A DNA stretch of 64,000 nucleotides from Actinacidiphila rubida (GTDB lineage: Bacteria; Actinomycetota; Actinomycetes; Streptomycetales; Streptomycetaceae). This document shows, piece by piece, positions 55,286 to 63,264 of the stretch. The stretch lies in NCBI RefSeq assembly GCF_900110255.1, contig NZ_FODD01000020.1, positions 1-64,000 on the forward strand, in the 5' to 3' direction. The notes beneath the pieces are model-generated. The model was given only the letters and a program-made list of their open reading frames with translations. It did no database searches and had not been told where the DNA came from. Made by a program: the position numbers and the translations under genes. The first letter of the stretch is position 1. The number at the start of each line of letters is the position of its first letter.

Positions 55286-56475
55286 CAGTCGTAGAAGTCC
55301 TCTTCGAAGGCGTCGGGGTCGGTGACCCAGCCCGCGTTGAGGACGAGTCGGGACGTGCGGTGCAGGGCGAGGAACCCGAACGGACGGTCGAAGCGGACAT
55401 CGATCTCGCGGGCCCGGAAGGGGTGACGCGGGATGCCGGCCGCCATGCCGGACAAGGCAGTGACGGCCGCGGAGCGGTAGCCGCGCGCCCCGAAGGTCGC
55501 CGTCATCGCCTGCGCGGCTTGCTGGACGGCCACGGGCTCGGCGCTGATGCCGGGGAAGTGACCGTGCGAGGCGTCCGTCGCCGCCCGCAGGCCGAACAGG
55601 TCGGCGCGCTTCAGCAGGTCGTGGTGGGCCTTGACGGTGAACGGCACGGTGGACACATGGAGCGTCGGCTCCCCGTCGACGCTGGGGACGCGGCTCACGG
55701 ACAGCCCGGGGCCCGGGTCGCCGTCAGGGAGGCGATCGCCGGGGACGACGGCTCGGCGGTCGTGGAGCGTGGCGACGGCGGCGGCCAGCACCTGGCCCGC
55801 GGTGGCCTCAGGCGGCCCGAGGTAGAGGTGGACGTCCGTGCCGTGGGTCCCGACGACCTGAAGTTCGGTGAGGGGACCGGCTGTCGTGTCCGCGACGCCG
55901 ACCCGGTTCAGCAGACTCGTGCTCCGGTGCAGGCCGGCCAGGTTCCTGTCCTGCCAGGGGCCCGCACCGGCCTCCATCACGCCTGGGCGGAAGGGCCGGA
56001 TCCAGTCCGTGCGGAGGGTCAGGGCGCTCGCCAGCACCAGCAGCGTCTCGTCGTCCACGGCGACCGGCATCGCGTCGATCCGCCCGTCCGTGCACGCGGA
56101 CGCCCACGCGTCGAGCCGCGACCGGTCGGCGACCGGGTCGCCGGTGAGCCGGCGGTGCACGTCGGCGGGCAGGCGGTCCAGCCAGGCCGCTTCGACGGGC
56201 AGGGTGCCGCGGGTCCACAGGCCCAGCGCCGCACTCAGGCCGGGCATCGCCCCGAGAACGGACAGCACGTCCCGTGCCGCCGCCGCGGCGTCGTCCGCCG
56301 GGATGCCGAGTGCGGCCGAGAGCTCCCGCCGGGCGGGCCCCGCGGCACCGTCGGCCAGGAGCCCGAGCAACGGCCACACCCCCACCGCGGCCAGCACGGT
56401 GCCGGCCGGCGGCAGGTCGGCGACCCACCGCGCCGTCAGCCCGTTGACGGCCTCGACCGTCGCCCGACTCCCCAT
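55285..56475 (-). CDS. Serpin-family protein (serine-protease-inhibitor fold)
   Basis: A 396-residue serpin-like protein. The C-terminal signature IDVRFDRPFGFLALHRTSRLVLNAGWVTDP matches the serpin block FxxxxPFxFxIxxxxxxxxLFxGxxxxP. The hinge region of the reactive-centre loop is visible as GYRSAAVTALSGMAAG, which retains AAVTA, so insertion into sheet A is possible. WPLLGLLADGAAG is the shutter region. No signal peptide, so an intracellular inhibitor is implied. Bacterial serpins are uncommon. GAAGGGG precedes ATG 56475. It is coupled to the 2H phosphoesterase gene. Confidence 0.85.
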   Translation of the reverse strand: MGSRATVEAVNGLTARWVADLPPAGTVLAAVGVWPLLGLLADGAAGPARRELSAALGIPADDAAAAARDVLSVLGAMPGLSAALGLWTRGTLPVEAAWLDRLPADVHRRLTGDPVADRSRLDAWASACTDGRIDAMPVAVDDETLLVLASALTLRTDWIRPFRPGVMEAGAGPWQDRNLAGLHRSTSLLNRVGVADTTAGPLTELQVVGTHGTDVHLYLGPPEATAGQVLAAAVATLHDRRAVVPGDRLPDGDPGPGLSVSRVPSVDGEPTLHVSTVPFTVKAHHDLLKRADLFGLRAATDASHGHFPGISAEPVAVQQAAQAMTATFGARGYRSAAVTALSGMAAGIPRHPFRAREIDVRFDRPFGFLALHRTSRLVLNAGWVTDPDAFEEDFYD

Positions 56476-56674
56476 GCGTGCCCCTTCGTCGCTCCCGGTT
56501 CCCCGCGAAGGTAGAGCGGGGGAGAGTCGCCTGGCGAGCGAATTCCACGTCACGACTTCTGGGCGAACGCCGTTGCTGCGAGGGCGGGTTGGGCCCGGCG
56601 GGGCCTTTGAGTGCGCGGCCGACCGGGCGCCGGCCCCGGACTCGTCCCCGTCCGGGGCCCCGGGCAGTTCCGTC

Positions 56675-57340
56675 TCAACGTGCCGAGTAGCCGATTCCCG
56701 CGATGTCCTCGGCCAGATCCGCGAGAGCGATCTCCGGATTCAGGGCACGGACCACTTCTTCGGTCAGGGGCCGTGAGGCGAACACGTGGCGAACGGCCGC
56801 CAGATCGACCGGGACCTCGTAGTAGTCCTCGGCCCACTCCTGAAACGCTTCCGGTGAGCGATCCACCAGCAGAGCGAACAGGTACCGGCTTCCGTCCGGG
56901 TCTCCGTTGCCTCGTTCGGGAAAGTCGATCGTCCCCGCGCTCCAACTCTCCCCGTCCGCCTGTCGCCAGAGGCACGCCGTGACGACGGGCATCCCGTCCT
57001 CGTCCCCGAACGCCGGCTCCTCGACGCACGGCCGGAAGACCTCCGGAACCTCGTCGAGCACCCCGGGCCACGGGCCGTCCCCCGCATAGGGGCTCATGGG
57101 CGATTCGTGGTCGAAACCACGGACGTACGCGCCGGCGGCGGAGAACACGATCGCGTACTCGTTGCCTGACCCGTCCCGCATCGAGGCCATCGACTCCTCC
57201 TCGGACCAGTGGTCGTCGAACGAGCAGTAACGGCTCTCCCAGTCAGGGCTCAGGACCGCCTCCAGGACGGCCAGGGAACGGCAGTGCTCACGAAGCACCT
57301 CTATCTCGGGCAGCACCCGAGCAACATCATGAACGGTCAC
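56675..57340 (-). CDS. Conserved Streptomyces protein of unknown function
   Basis: A 221-residue acidic protein without a signal peptide: SPDWESRYCSFDDHWSEEESMASMRDGSGNEYAIVF, FDHESPMSPYAGDGPWPG and EVPEVFRPCVEEPAF are strong, conserved-looking blocks of a family that I recognise but cannot name functionally. TTG 57352 is the longest start; GTG 57340 is preferred because TTGGATGGG lies just upstream. Single gene. Confidence 0.65.
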   Translation of the reverse strand: MTVHDVARVLPEIEVLREHCRSLAVLEAVLSPDWESRYCSFDDHWSEEESMASMRDGSGNEYAIVFSAAGAYVRGFDHESPMSPYAGDGPWPGVLDEVPEVFRPCVEEPAFGDEDGMPVVTACLWRQADGESWSAGTIDFPERGNGDPDGSRYLFALLVDRSPEAFQEWAEDYYEVPVDLAAVRHVFASRPLTEEVVRALNPEIALADLAEDIAGIGYSAR

Positions 57341-57352
57341 CGTCCCATCCAA

Positions 57353-57770
57353 CCGCAGCCCCGGACACGCGACGCCACCTGGGAAAGCGCGCGAGGTTCG
57401 CGGGCGCGGGGTGACGGGGCTTCAGAACGGGCGATCGGTCGTGCCCAGGACGGCGAGTTCGGTGCTGTCCAGCACCTTCGCGTAGGCCTGCGGCTCGCCG
57501 CGCACGTGGTCCACCGGGCCGGCGGCGAAGTCCAGGAACGCGGCCGGATCGGCGTCCCGGGGTGTGCCGTCGGCGGTCTGCTTGTCCCAGTGCGGCCGAG
57601 TGTCGTAGCGGTGTGCGCGCACGTGGCGGCTTTTCCCCGGCCGCCGGCGGCGCCGCTGGACGGTGCACCCGGGGGTCAGGCCGCCCGGCCACCCGCCCGC
57701 GGCCGGAGAACGCGGTACGGGACCGGTCTCGCCGACGGCGGGCCGGTCCCAGTACGGCACGTCGTGAGGT
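57353..57770. other. Intergenic region with a possible degenerate coding remnant
   Basis: On the minus strand the frame from 57615 to 57422 reads HRYDTRPHWDKQTADG, then DPAAFLDFAAGPVDHV, ending STELAVLGTTDRPF*, which looks like a natural protein C-terminus. Its upstream part is low-complexity and overlaps the neighbouring secreted-protein gene. It may be the 3' remnant of a lost gene. Confidence 0.35.
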
Positions 57771-58169
57771 TCAGGAAGTGCCGTGCACCCAGCCGGGAGC
57801 ACAGTCGGTGATGGGGTCCCCCGCTGTGTGCTGCCCCAGGCACGGCATGTAGTTCACGGTGATGTTCTCCGCCATGTTCGTCCCGTAGGAGTAGCTCACG
57901 ATGGTGTCGCAGCCCAGGTTGTTCCAGATGTTGTCCGCGATGCCGGACTCCGGTGCGTAGACCTTGGCGACCGCGGCGTGCCCGTCGCACGACTGGTCGC
58001 TGATATGGATCACGTCACCGTTGTTGGTGAACCACACGCAGGCCCCGCCAGTCGGGTTGCAAAGGGTGGGACCGTCGGCCGACGCGCTGGCCGACTGGGT
58101 GACGCCGATCGCGAGGGCGGCGACCGCCCCGGCCACCGTGAAGGCTCGGGCGGCTCGTCGTGCGTTCAT
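57771..58169 (-). CDS. Small secreted Cys-containing protein
   Basis: A 132-residue exported protein. Signal peptide about 1-31 ends SASASADG; the mature chain is a compact domain with six Cys (LCNPTGGACVWF, DQSCDG, LGCDT, MPCLG, DCAPGW), consistent with disulfide bonding. No known family is recognised. Start ATG 58169; a weak AGGAA lies upstream. Nothing around it suggests a role; the next gene on the other side encodes the sortase-linked surface protein. Confidence 0.65.
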   Translation of the reverse strand: MNARRAARAFTVAGAVAALAIGVTQSASASADGPTLCNPTGGACVWFTNNGDVIHISDQSCDGHAAVAKVYAPESGIADNIWNNLGCDTIVSYSYGTNMAENITVNYMPCLGQHTAGDPITDCAPGWVHGTS

Positions 58170-58756
58170 GCGTGGTGGTTCCTGTTCTGTTGGTGGGTCG
58201 TGAAGGAACGTCTGGCGTGCGGCGTACGTGGGTGCACCGAGTGCGTGCTGCCAGGCGTATTGGTTGGTGCTTGTGTGACGCCGTCCGCTGGGGCCAACGG
58301 GCCACATCCGGGCGGGCGTTGCCTTCCTGACCGGGTCTGGAGGTGACGATGGAATCACACCCGATCGCGCCGCGGGCGGGCGCCCGTTCACCTGCCCGGT
58401 TCTGAGCGCCGAGCAGCCTCGCCCGGCCTGTGTGCTGTTCGGCGGGCCACACCCGCGAGGGCGCCTCGGGTAAGCCGTCTGCTTCCTGCTCGTGCAGCAC
58501 GTCAACCGCCGCACCGACGACGGCGGATGACTCCAGCGGTGGCGGTGACTCCACGGTGGCGGTGACTGCGACGGTGGCGGTGACGGTGACGGTGACGAAA
58601 GGGTGACGGGGAACGGATGGTTCCGGCCGTACCCGGCCCCTAGGTTTGAGGCACAGCCGCTCGAGGTTCCCGATCACAGGGGGTGGGCGGGACGGCGGCT
58701 GATCGAGCATTCTTTCCGGCCGCTCTCGGGCGGCCCTGTTCCCAGGGGGGATTTCC
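58170..58756. other. Intergenic region with 17-18 bp repeats
   Basis: No gene is visible in 587 nt. GGTGGCGGTGACTCCAC, GGTGGCGGTGACTGCGAC and GGTGGCGGTGACGGTGAC form a three-unit tandem array at 58538-58590. The open frames across the array are repeat-encoded Thr/Val sequence. AGGGGGGA directly before 58757 is the ribosome-binding site of the next gene. Confidence 0.7.
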
Positions 58757-59716
58757 ATGTCCGTTGTCGTTTCTGCTCCCGCCATGTGCCGTCGCCGTGC
58801 CGCTCTCCGCGTGATGGTGGGTTCCGTCGCACTGGCGGGTGCGTTGGGAGTGCCGGCGGCCGCGGCGTATGCCGACCAGGGCGCCACGCCGACACCGTCG
58901 GTCTCCGACAAGGGCGGTTCGGGGCAGGGGCCGGTGACGCCGGCCGGGGTGCTGGTGCACACCGACGCGCTCAAGGGCGGTCTGACCGCCAAGGTGTACC
59001 GGTTCGGCACGACCGCCCCGTACTACGGCGCGGACATCACCAAGAGCGGAAAGCTGCTGGGGTCGCTGACCGCCGGGTCGGGTCACGCGTCGTCGCAGAC
59101 CAGGGTGTTCGACGACGTGTCGGTGACGCTGTACGGCGACGGCCGGGTGACGTCGGCGGCGGACAAGGGCGGTTCCGGGCAGGGGCCGGTCACCGACACG
59201 CGGTGCACGGTGACGCACCGCCAGAGCATCGGTGCGGGCACCGCGGCCCTGATGACCATCAGCCCGACCGGCCCGTCCGTGCTGTTCCAGGTGGCCGGCG
59301 AGACGGGCGTGATCCCGGGCCTTTCGCTGGACCGCCACCACCCCAAGCTGCCGGCCGGGCACTTCACGGCCGAGATCCTGCGTCCCGACAGCACCCGGCC
59401 GCAGTTGCTGACGAACATGGAAGGCGGCGGCCACAAGGCGATGATCACCGACTTCCCGCGTCTGCCGCAGGGCTGCCACTTCGACTACACCACCACCGAG
59501 GGCACTTCGGGCACCGGCACACCCACCGCCGCCGCTCCGACCGCGACGCAGCAGACCAACGTCGTGCCCAAGGGCTCCGTCGCCGCCGGCTACCAGGCTC
59601 GGGACAACGCCGGGCACCAGACGCTCCTGGCCGTGGGCGGCTCTGCCGCGGCCCTCGGCGCCGCCGGCATCGCCTTCGTCGCGGTGCGCCGCCGCCGGGC
59701 CACCACCACCCGCTGA
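58757..59716 (+). CDS. Secreted surface protein, probable class F sortase substrate (second pair)
   Basis: A 319-residue exported protein. Signal peptide about 1-41 (VMVGSVALAGALGVPAAAAYA). The mature part has two copies of DKGGSGQGPVT (near 50 and 134, 84 codons apart) and a beta-rich domain with two Cys (DTRCTV, QGCHF). The C-terminal 45 residues have sorting-signal architecture: TNVVPKGSVAAGYQARDNAG, hydrophobic LLAVGGSAAALGAAGIAFVAV, basic RRRRA. There is no LPXTG. It shares the order V-P-x-G-S, small/Gly, hydrophobic, RRRRA with the protein at 38965-39561. The sortase gene follows 87 nt downstream. Confidence 0.8.
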   Translation: MSVVVSAPAMCRRRAALRVMVGSVALAGALGVPAAAAYADQGATPTPSVSDKGGSGQGPVTPAGVLVHTDALKGGLTAKVYRFGTTAPYYGADITKSGKLLGSLTAGSGHASSQTRVFDDVSVTLYGDGRVTSAADKGGSGQGPVTDTRCTVTHRQSIGAGTAALMTISPTGPSVLFQVAGETGVIPGLSLDRHHPKLPAGHFTAEILRPDSTRPQLLTNMEGGGHKAMITDFPRLPQGCHFDYTTTEGTSGTGTPTAAAPTATQQTNVVPKGSVAAGYQARDNAGHQTLLAVGGSAAALGAAGIAFVAVRRRRATTTR

Positions 59717-59803
59717 CCGCGACCGGAGCCAGGCCATCACCGCCGCCGGGCGGCCCGCGCACATCCAGCGGGCCGCCCGGTCCGGCATTACCAGGAGCCC
59801 ACC

Positions 59804-60433
59804 GTGCACACTCCCGCCACGTCGCGCATGCGACACCGCCTGACCTCGCTGCTGCTCGCCCTGCCCCTGGCGGCCCTCGTCACGGCCTGCGGCAGCAGCC
59901 ACCCGCGGACCACCGCACCGGCGAACCTTCCTCCGGCCGCGACCCACACGCCCCGCCCGGGGCAGGGGAGCGGCGCGGCGATGCCGGCCTCCGAGCCCGT
60001 CCGCGTCACCATCCCCGCGGCCGGCGTCGACACCGGGCCCCTGCTGCGCCTCGGGCTCAACACCGACGGCACCCTCCAAGTCCCGTCCGTGGAGCAGGCC
60101 GACCGCATCGGCTGGTACACCGGAGGCGTCACGCCCGGCCAGAACGGCCCGGCCGTCCTCGTCGGCCACTTGGACACCGTGAACGGCCCCGCCGTCATGC
60201 GCAACGTCACCCGCATCAAGCCCGGCGACCGCATCACCGTCCTGCGGGCCGACGGCACCCGCGCGGTCTTCTCCGTCACCAGCCTGCAACAGGTCAGCAA
60301 ATCCGGCTTCCCCACCCAGCGGGTCTACGGCAACACCAGCACTCCGCAACTCCGCCTCATCACCTGCGGCGGCACCCTCACCGGCGGCCACCACCCCGAC
60401 AACATCATCGTCTACGCCACCCTCACCCCATAG
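59804..60433 (+). CDS. Class F sortase (second copy), lipoprotein type
   Basis: A 209-residue class F sortase. Unlike the first copy, its N-terminus is a lipoprotein signal with lipobox VTAC (LLLALPLAALVTAC, Cys about 29), so it is probably lipid-anchored. The domain starts VRVTIPAAGVDTGPLL. The catalytic His is in VGHLDTVNG (about 120) and the Cys in LRLITCGGTL (about 187); no obvious Arg follows the Cys at the usual spacing (CGGTLTGGHHPDN). AGGAGC precedes GTG 59804. It is 87 nt downstream of the substrate gene and co-directional. Confidence 0.88.
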   Translation: MHTPATSRMRHRLTSLLLALPLAALVTACGSSHPRTTAPANLPPAATHTPRPGQGSGAAMPASEPVRVTIPAAGVDTGPLLRLGLNTDGTLQVPSVEQADRIGWYTGGVTPGQNGPAVLVGHLDTVNGPAVMRNVTRIKPGDRITVLRADGTRAVFSVTSLQQVSKSGFPTQRVYGNTSTPQLRLITCGGTLTGGHHPDNIIVYATLTP

Positions 60434-60531
60434 GCCGCGGCCGAAGGGCGGGTTGCGGGTCGTCTCGATTCCGCCTCCTCGTAGCCCATGCGCGGGCAAG
60501 CGGGCCAGGGAGCCGGTTCTCCAGCCCAGCC

Positions 60532-60576
60532 AGGTCAGGTGAGGTGAGGTGAGGTCAGGTCAGGTCAGGTCAGGTC
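60532..60576. repeat. Nine AGGTC/AGGTG pentamers at a stop codon
   Basis: AGGTC, three AGGTG, then five AGGTC units lie in tandem. On the minus strand this reads GACCT, the same pentamer as at 25791-25835, and the stop codon of the GlcG-like remnant (60570-60572) is formed within it. Confidence 0.88.
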
Positions 60577-60745
60577 AGGCAAGCCTCGGCGACGGTGACG
60601 TCCTCCGAGACCTTGCCCCCGGAGACTCCGACGGCACCGATCACGCGGCCGTCGGTTGTCACGATGGGCAGACCGCCCCCGAACGTCACCAGCCGGCCCT
60701 TGGCGACCTCGACGTTGTACAACTCGCCGCCGGGCTGGCGCCTCG
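60570..60745 (-). pseudogene. 5'-truncated GlcG/HbpS-like (DUF336) heme-binding gene remnant
   Basis: The minus strand encodes QPGGELYNVEVAKGRLVTF, then GGGLPIVTTDGRVIGAVGV, SGGKVSEDVTVAEACLT and a stop. This is the C-terminal half of the GlcG/HbpS haem-degrading family (GGxP(l/i)...GxviGAvGVSGG...DxxvAea). The first half of the family, with its N-terminal helices, is missing: before QPGG the frame has no start or conserved residues and runs into the region 5' of the DJ-1-like gene. Confidence 0.7.
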
Positions 60746-60804
60746 CAACCCCAGACGCCCAGCCTGAGCCAACGTCCCCCGGGTTGAGGTGGCCTGCCCC
60801 TCGC

Positions 60805-61503
60805 TCAGCCGGGCAGCACCTCGAGCAAGCGGTCCGCGAGGATGGCTGCGGAGTGCGGGTTCTGGCCCGTGATGAGGTTCCGGTCCTCGACCCTGTAGGG
60901 CTCCCAGATGGGGCCGCGGCTGAAGTTCACGCCGACCTTCTCCTTGATGTCGGTCTCCAGCAGCCAGGTAGCCCTGGAAGCAAGACCCACCCCTTCCTCT
61001 TCCTCGTTGGTGAAGCAGGACACCTCGTAGCCCTTGAAGGGCGATTCGCCGTGAATCCTTGTGGCGAGGATCGACGCCGGGCCGTGGCACACGATCGCCA
61101 GCGGCTTGCCCGAGGCGAGCTGCTGCGTCAGCAGCCGGCCGACGTCGGCATCGAACGCGAGGTCGGCCATCGGCCCGTGGCCGCCGGGAAGGTACACCGC
61201 GTCGTAGTCCTCGAGACGGACGTCCGACAGTTTCAGGGGACGCCGCATCACCTCGGCGGAGCGGATGATCTCCTCCAGCTCCAGGGCCCCGTCCTCGCCG
61301 CCGGCCATGGACGGCCGCAGGCTCATCATGTCCACGTTCGGTGTCACGCCGCCCGGCGTGCCTACCGTGACCTGGTGCCCGGCCTCCGTGAGTTTCTTGT
61401 ACGGCATCGCGAATTCTTCGGCCCAATAGCCTGTCGCGTACCGGGTGCCGTCCTTGAGAACCCAGTACGTCGCCCCGCTCACGATGAAGAGTACTTTCGC
61501 CAT
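60805..61503 (-). CDS. DJ-1/PfpI superfamily protein
   Basis: A 232-residue DJ-1/PfpI (Hsp31/glyoxalase III-like) protein. The nucleophile elbow is AIVCHGPASIL (Cys about 135). The conserved Glu is in YWAEEFAMPY. DAVYLPGGHGPMADLA is the family's PGGHG block. A His-containing SPFKGYEVSCF and WEPYRVEDRNLITGQNP complete the Hsp31/YhbO-like pattern. Such proteins act as glyoxalases, deglycases or chaperones in stress. GGGAGGC lies 9 nt before ATG 61503. Its 3' neighbour is the GlcG-like remnant. Confidence 0.88.
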   Translation of the reverse strand: MAKVLFIVSGATYWVLKDGTRYATGYWAEEFAMPYKKLTEAGHQVTVGTPGGVTPNVDMMSLRPSMAGGEDGALELEEIIRSAEVMRRPLKLSDVRLEDYDAVYLPGGHGPMADLAFDADVGRLLTQQLASGKPLAIVCHGPASILATRIHGESPFKGYEVSCFTNEEEEGVGLASRATWLLETDIKEKVGVNFSRGPIWEPYRVEDRNLITGQNPHSAAILADRLLEVLPG

Positions 61504-61838
61504 TGCGCTTAGCCTCCCGGCTGATTTCCCGACCAGGGGCCCAACCTCTTCAAGCCTAGGCACACGCGTCATGCCTCGCATGCGGGCACCGAGCGGACGG
61601 ACCGGCCGGTGGGCCCCAAGGGACTCAGCCGGCAGGAATTGAGAGCCGGGTCCGGCGGCCTGGCAATCCAAGGGCCAGGATGCGGCCGGACACCGCGTGG
61701 CGGGTCCCGCACGCTTGGTCACTCCCGCCTGTGCGTCTGTACATCAAACGGTCGGGAGCCACGCGCCACGCGAGGAGGAGGGGGCCCTCCGACGGGTTCC
61801 GGTGCCATTCTGCGGGAGTCGCCAACAGGGGAGCCGCC
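61504..61838. other. Intergenic region, no gene seen
   Basis: These 335 nt lie between the divergent DJ-1-like gene and the transporter pseudogene. I see no conserved frame; AGGGGAG just before 61839 is a retained ribosome-binding site of the pseudogene. Confidence 0.5.
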
Positions 61839-62083
61839 ATGCCGGAGTCCCCAGCCCGCGTCGTCGCCGACCCTGCTCCGCTCGGATTGGCGGCGTTTGG
61901 CTGCACGACCCTGATGCTCAGCCTGTTCAACGCCGGGATCCGGCCCGCGCTGATCGCCGCGCTCATCCCCACCGCGTTCCTGCTCGGTGGCGTCGTTCAA
62001 CTGGTGGCCGGGATCTTCGAGCTGAAGCAAGGCGCGACATTCGTTCTGGATGTCGTACGCCGCCTACGCCCGCTTAGCTCTGC
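61839..62083 (+). pseudogene. GPR1/FUN34/YaaH (acetate/succinate transporter) pseudogene
   Basis: The first 59 codons read ADPAPLGLAAFGCTTLMLSL, NAGIRPALIAALIPTAFL and GGVVQLVAGIFELKQGATF, the start of the AceTr/SatP family. After GATF the frame shifts: the next conserved block, FWMSYAAYA, is present in another frame a few bases on, so roughly 20-30 nt of the GATF-to-FWxSY region are missing. The rest of the protein (four more membrane helices) is absent. Confidence 0.75.
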
Positions 62084-62434
62084 CACGTCGGAGCCCCTAT
62101 GCACGGCTGATGTCACGCTGAACGCGATCTGAGCGGCATCGATCGATCCCTCCGCACTCGCTGAGAGCTGGACTCGGAACAACGCGTGAAGGGCGAGACT
62201 GCGCGTCTCTAGGCCTCGGTCTCGATGCCGCTGCATCCTCGGCGCACAACGGGCCTTGTTCCACCTCGGCTACGGCATCGAACATACCGCCGCCGCTGCC
62301 GGCCAGCACATCAACACCGTGCTCCAGGCTCGCGGCATCACGCAGCCCTACCCCCGCTGGAACGAACAGTCCCACGTCAGCGGTGAACAGGCGCTCGCCG
62401 TGGCGCGGGCCGTGGGGAGCCTGGCTGCCTGCGA
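62084..62434. other. Gene-remnant region with an unassigned frame
   Basis: The plus frame 62256-62438 reads FHLGYGIEHTAAAAGQHINT, LQARGITQPYPRW and ends LAACD. It looks protein-like but is short, lacks an RBS, and cannot be assigned. Together with the transporter remnant it gives a picture of decay close to the integration site. Confidence 0.4.
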
Positions 62435-62713
62435 CTAGCGATCTGCCTTCCAGCTCGACGGGTCATCGCTGCCGGAATCCGCCGGGAAGTCTGAGCGCAG
62501 ACTGCGCGCGCGACGGCGCTCGGACCAGCCACCCCGAAGCGCGCGACGGCCCCCAAAGCACAGGCTTCGCAGGGTGGCCAGGGCCAGCGCGATGACAAAC
62601 ACGAAGGCAATCGCAACGACAGCGCCCCAGCTAGGGCCATTTCGGTACAGATCAATCCCGCCGATAGCCACCGTCAGAAACGCGCTCTGCACCACGTTGT
62701 CGCGTCGCACCAT
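62435..62713 (-). CDS. Small membrane protein of unknown function
   Basis: A 92-residue protein. One or two hydrophobic helices (SWGAVVAIAFVFVIALALATL, about 28-48) are followed by a basic segment GGRRALRGGWSERRRARSLR and an acidic Ser/Asp tail. GGGGGAAGTC before ATG 62713 is a good ribosome-binding site. No family is recognised. It may belong to the region next to the tRNA-Arg junction. Confidence 0.5.
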   Translation of the reverse strand: MVRRDNVVQSAFLTVAIGGIDLYRNGPSWGAVVAIAFVFVIALALATLRSLCFGGRRALRGGWSERRRARSLRSDFPADSGSDDPSSWKADR

Positions 62714-63018
62714 GACTTCCCCCTGTCCGCCCCACCCCTGATATCGCCGCGGCGGCGGGACTCCCGGCCAGGTCCGCCCACCACCACGGCTCTCCCCGCC
62801 CGTCCGAAGACCGACAGGACAACCCCAGGATGCCCCATACCAACCCCGCCCCGCTGCTGGCCGCGGCCTTAGAGTTCGCTTCCCGCCGGCTCACTCGCTA
62901 CTCACTCGGGACCCGTGCACAACAACGATGAAGGGCCGGACTCAGCGGGACTGAGTGCGGCCCTTCATGCGTGGCACTTACGCTGGTCAGGGGACTGATC
63001 ACCCTGCTTGTCGCGAAG
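62714..63018. other. Intergenic region before the tRNA fragment
   Basis: About 305 nt without a supported gene. Open frames on the minus strand are Gly/Ala/Ser-rich shadows. The only clear structure is the hairpin at 62928-62968. Confidence 0.5.
62928..62968. terminator. Strong hairpin downstream of the tRNA-Arg 3' fragment
   Basis: ATGAAGGGCCGGACTCAG (62928-62945) pairs with CTGAGTGCGGCCCTTCAT (62951-62968) with one mismatch. For a tRNA on the minus strand this is the expected place of the terminator, about 50 nt after the 3' end, which suggests the original chromosomal terminator is still here. Confidence 0.75.
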
Positions 63019-63062
63019 TGCCCCCGGCAGGATTCGAACCTGCGCACACGGCTCCGGAGGCC
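63019..63062 (-). tRNA. 3' half of tRNA-Arg(CCG), att site of an integrated element
   Basis: Read on the minus strand the sequence is GGCCTCCGGAGCC (anticodon stem-loop, loop CTCCGGA, anticodon CCG), GTGTGCG, CAGGTTCGAATCCTG (T-arm) and CCGGGGGCA (acceptor 3' strand). The 5' half (acceptor 5' strand, D-arm) that should lie at 63063-63095 is absent, so this is not a functional gene but a 3'-end duplication of the type left by tRNA-specific integrases. The 44-nt identity would be the att core. Confidence 0.8.
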
Positions 63063-63264
63063 CCGCGCGTCTCACCTATCTCACCAGGTCAGAGGGTCGG
63101 GTGTGTCTGGTCACGGCGAATCTGTCCACACGTAGGCCGCGTCCGGGTGGGGCCCTCGACGGCGATCGACGTGGGGCCGTGGATGGACTTGACATGCGGC
63201 GGGCCCAATCGTCGTTCGACACAAAGCTGCTTGGGGTGTCAGCGCGGTGATCTAGGGTCCACTC

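Noticed and set aside
57422-57802. 126-codon minus-strand frame with a natural-looking C-terminus
   Set aside because: It overlaps the secreted-protein gene and its N-terminal half is low-complexity; kept only as a possible remnant, not a gene.
62256-62438. 60-codon plus-strand frame with protein-like sequence
   Set aside because: No RBS and no assignable family; listed within the remnant region.
62652-62894. 80-codon minus-strand frame
   Set aside because: Gly/Ser/Ala-rich, no RBS, overlaps the better-supported small membrane protein gene.
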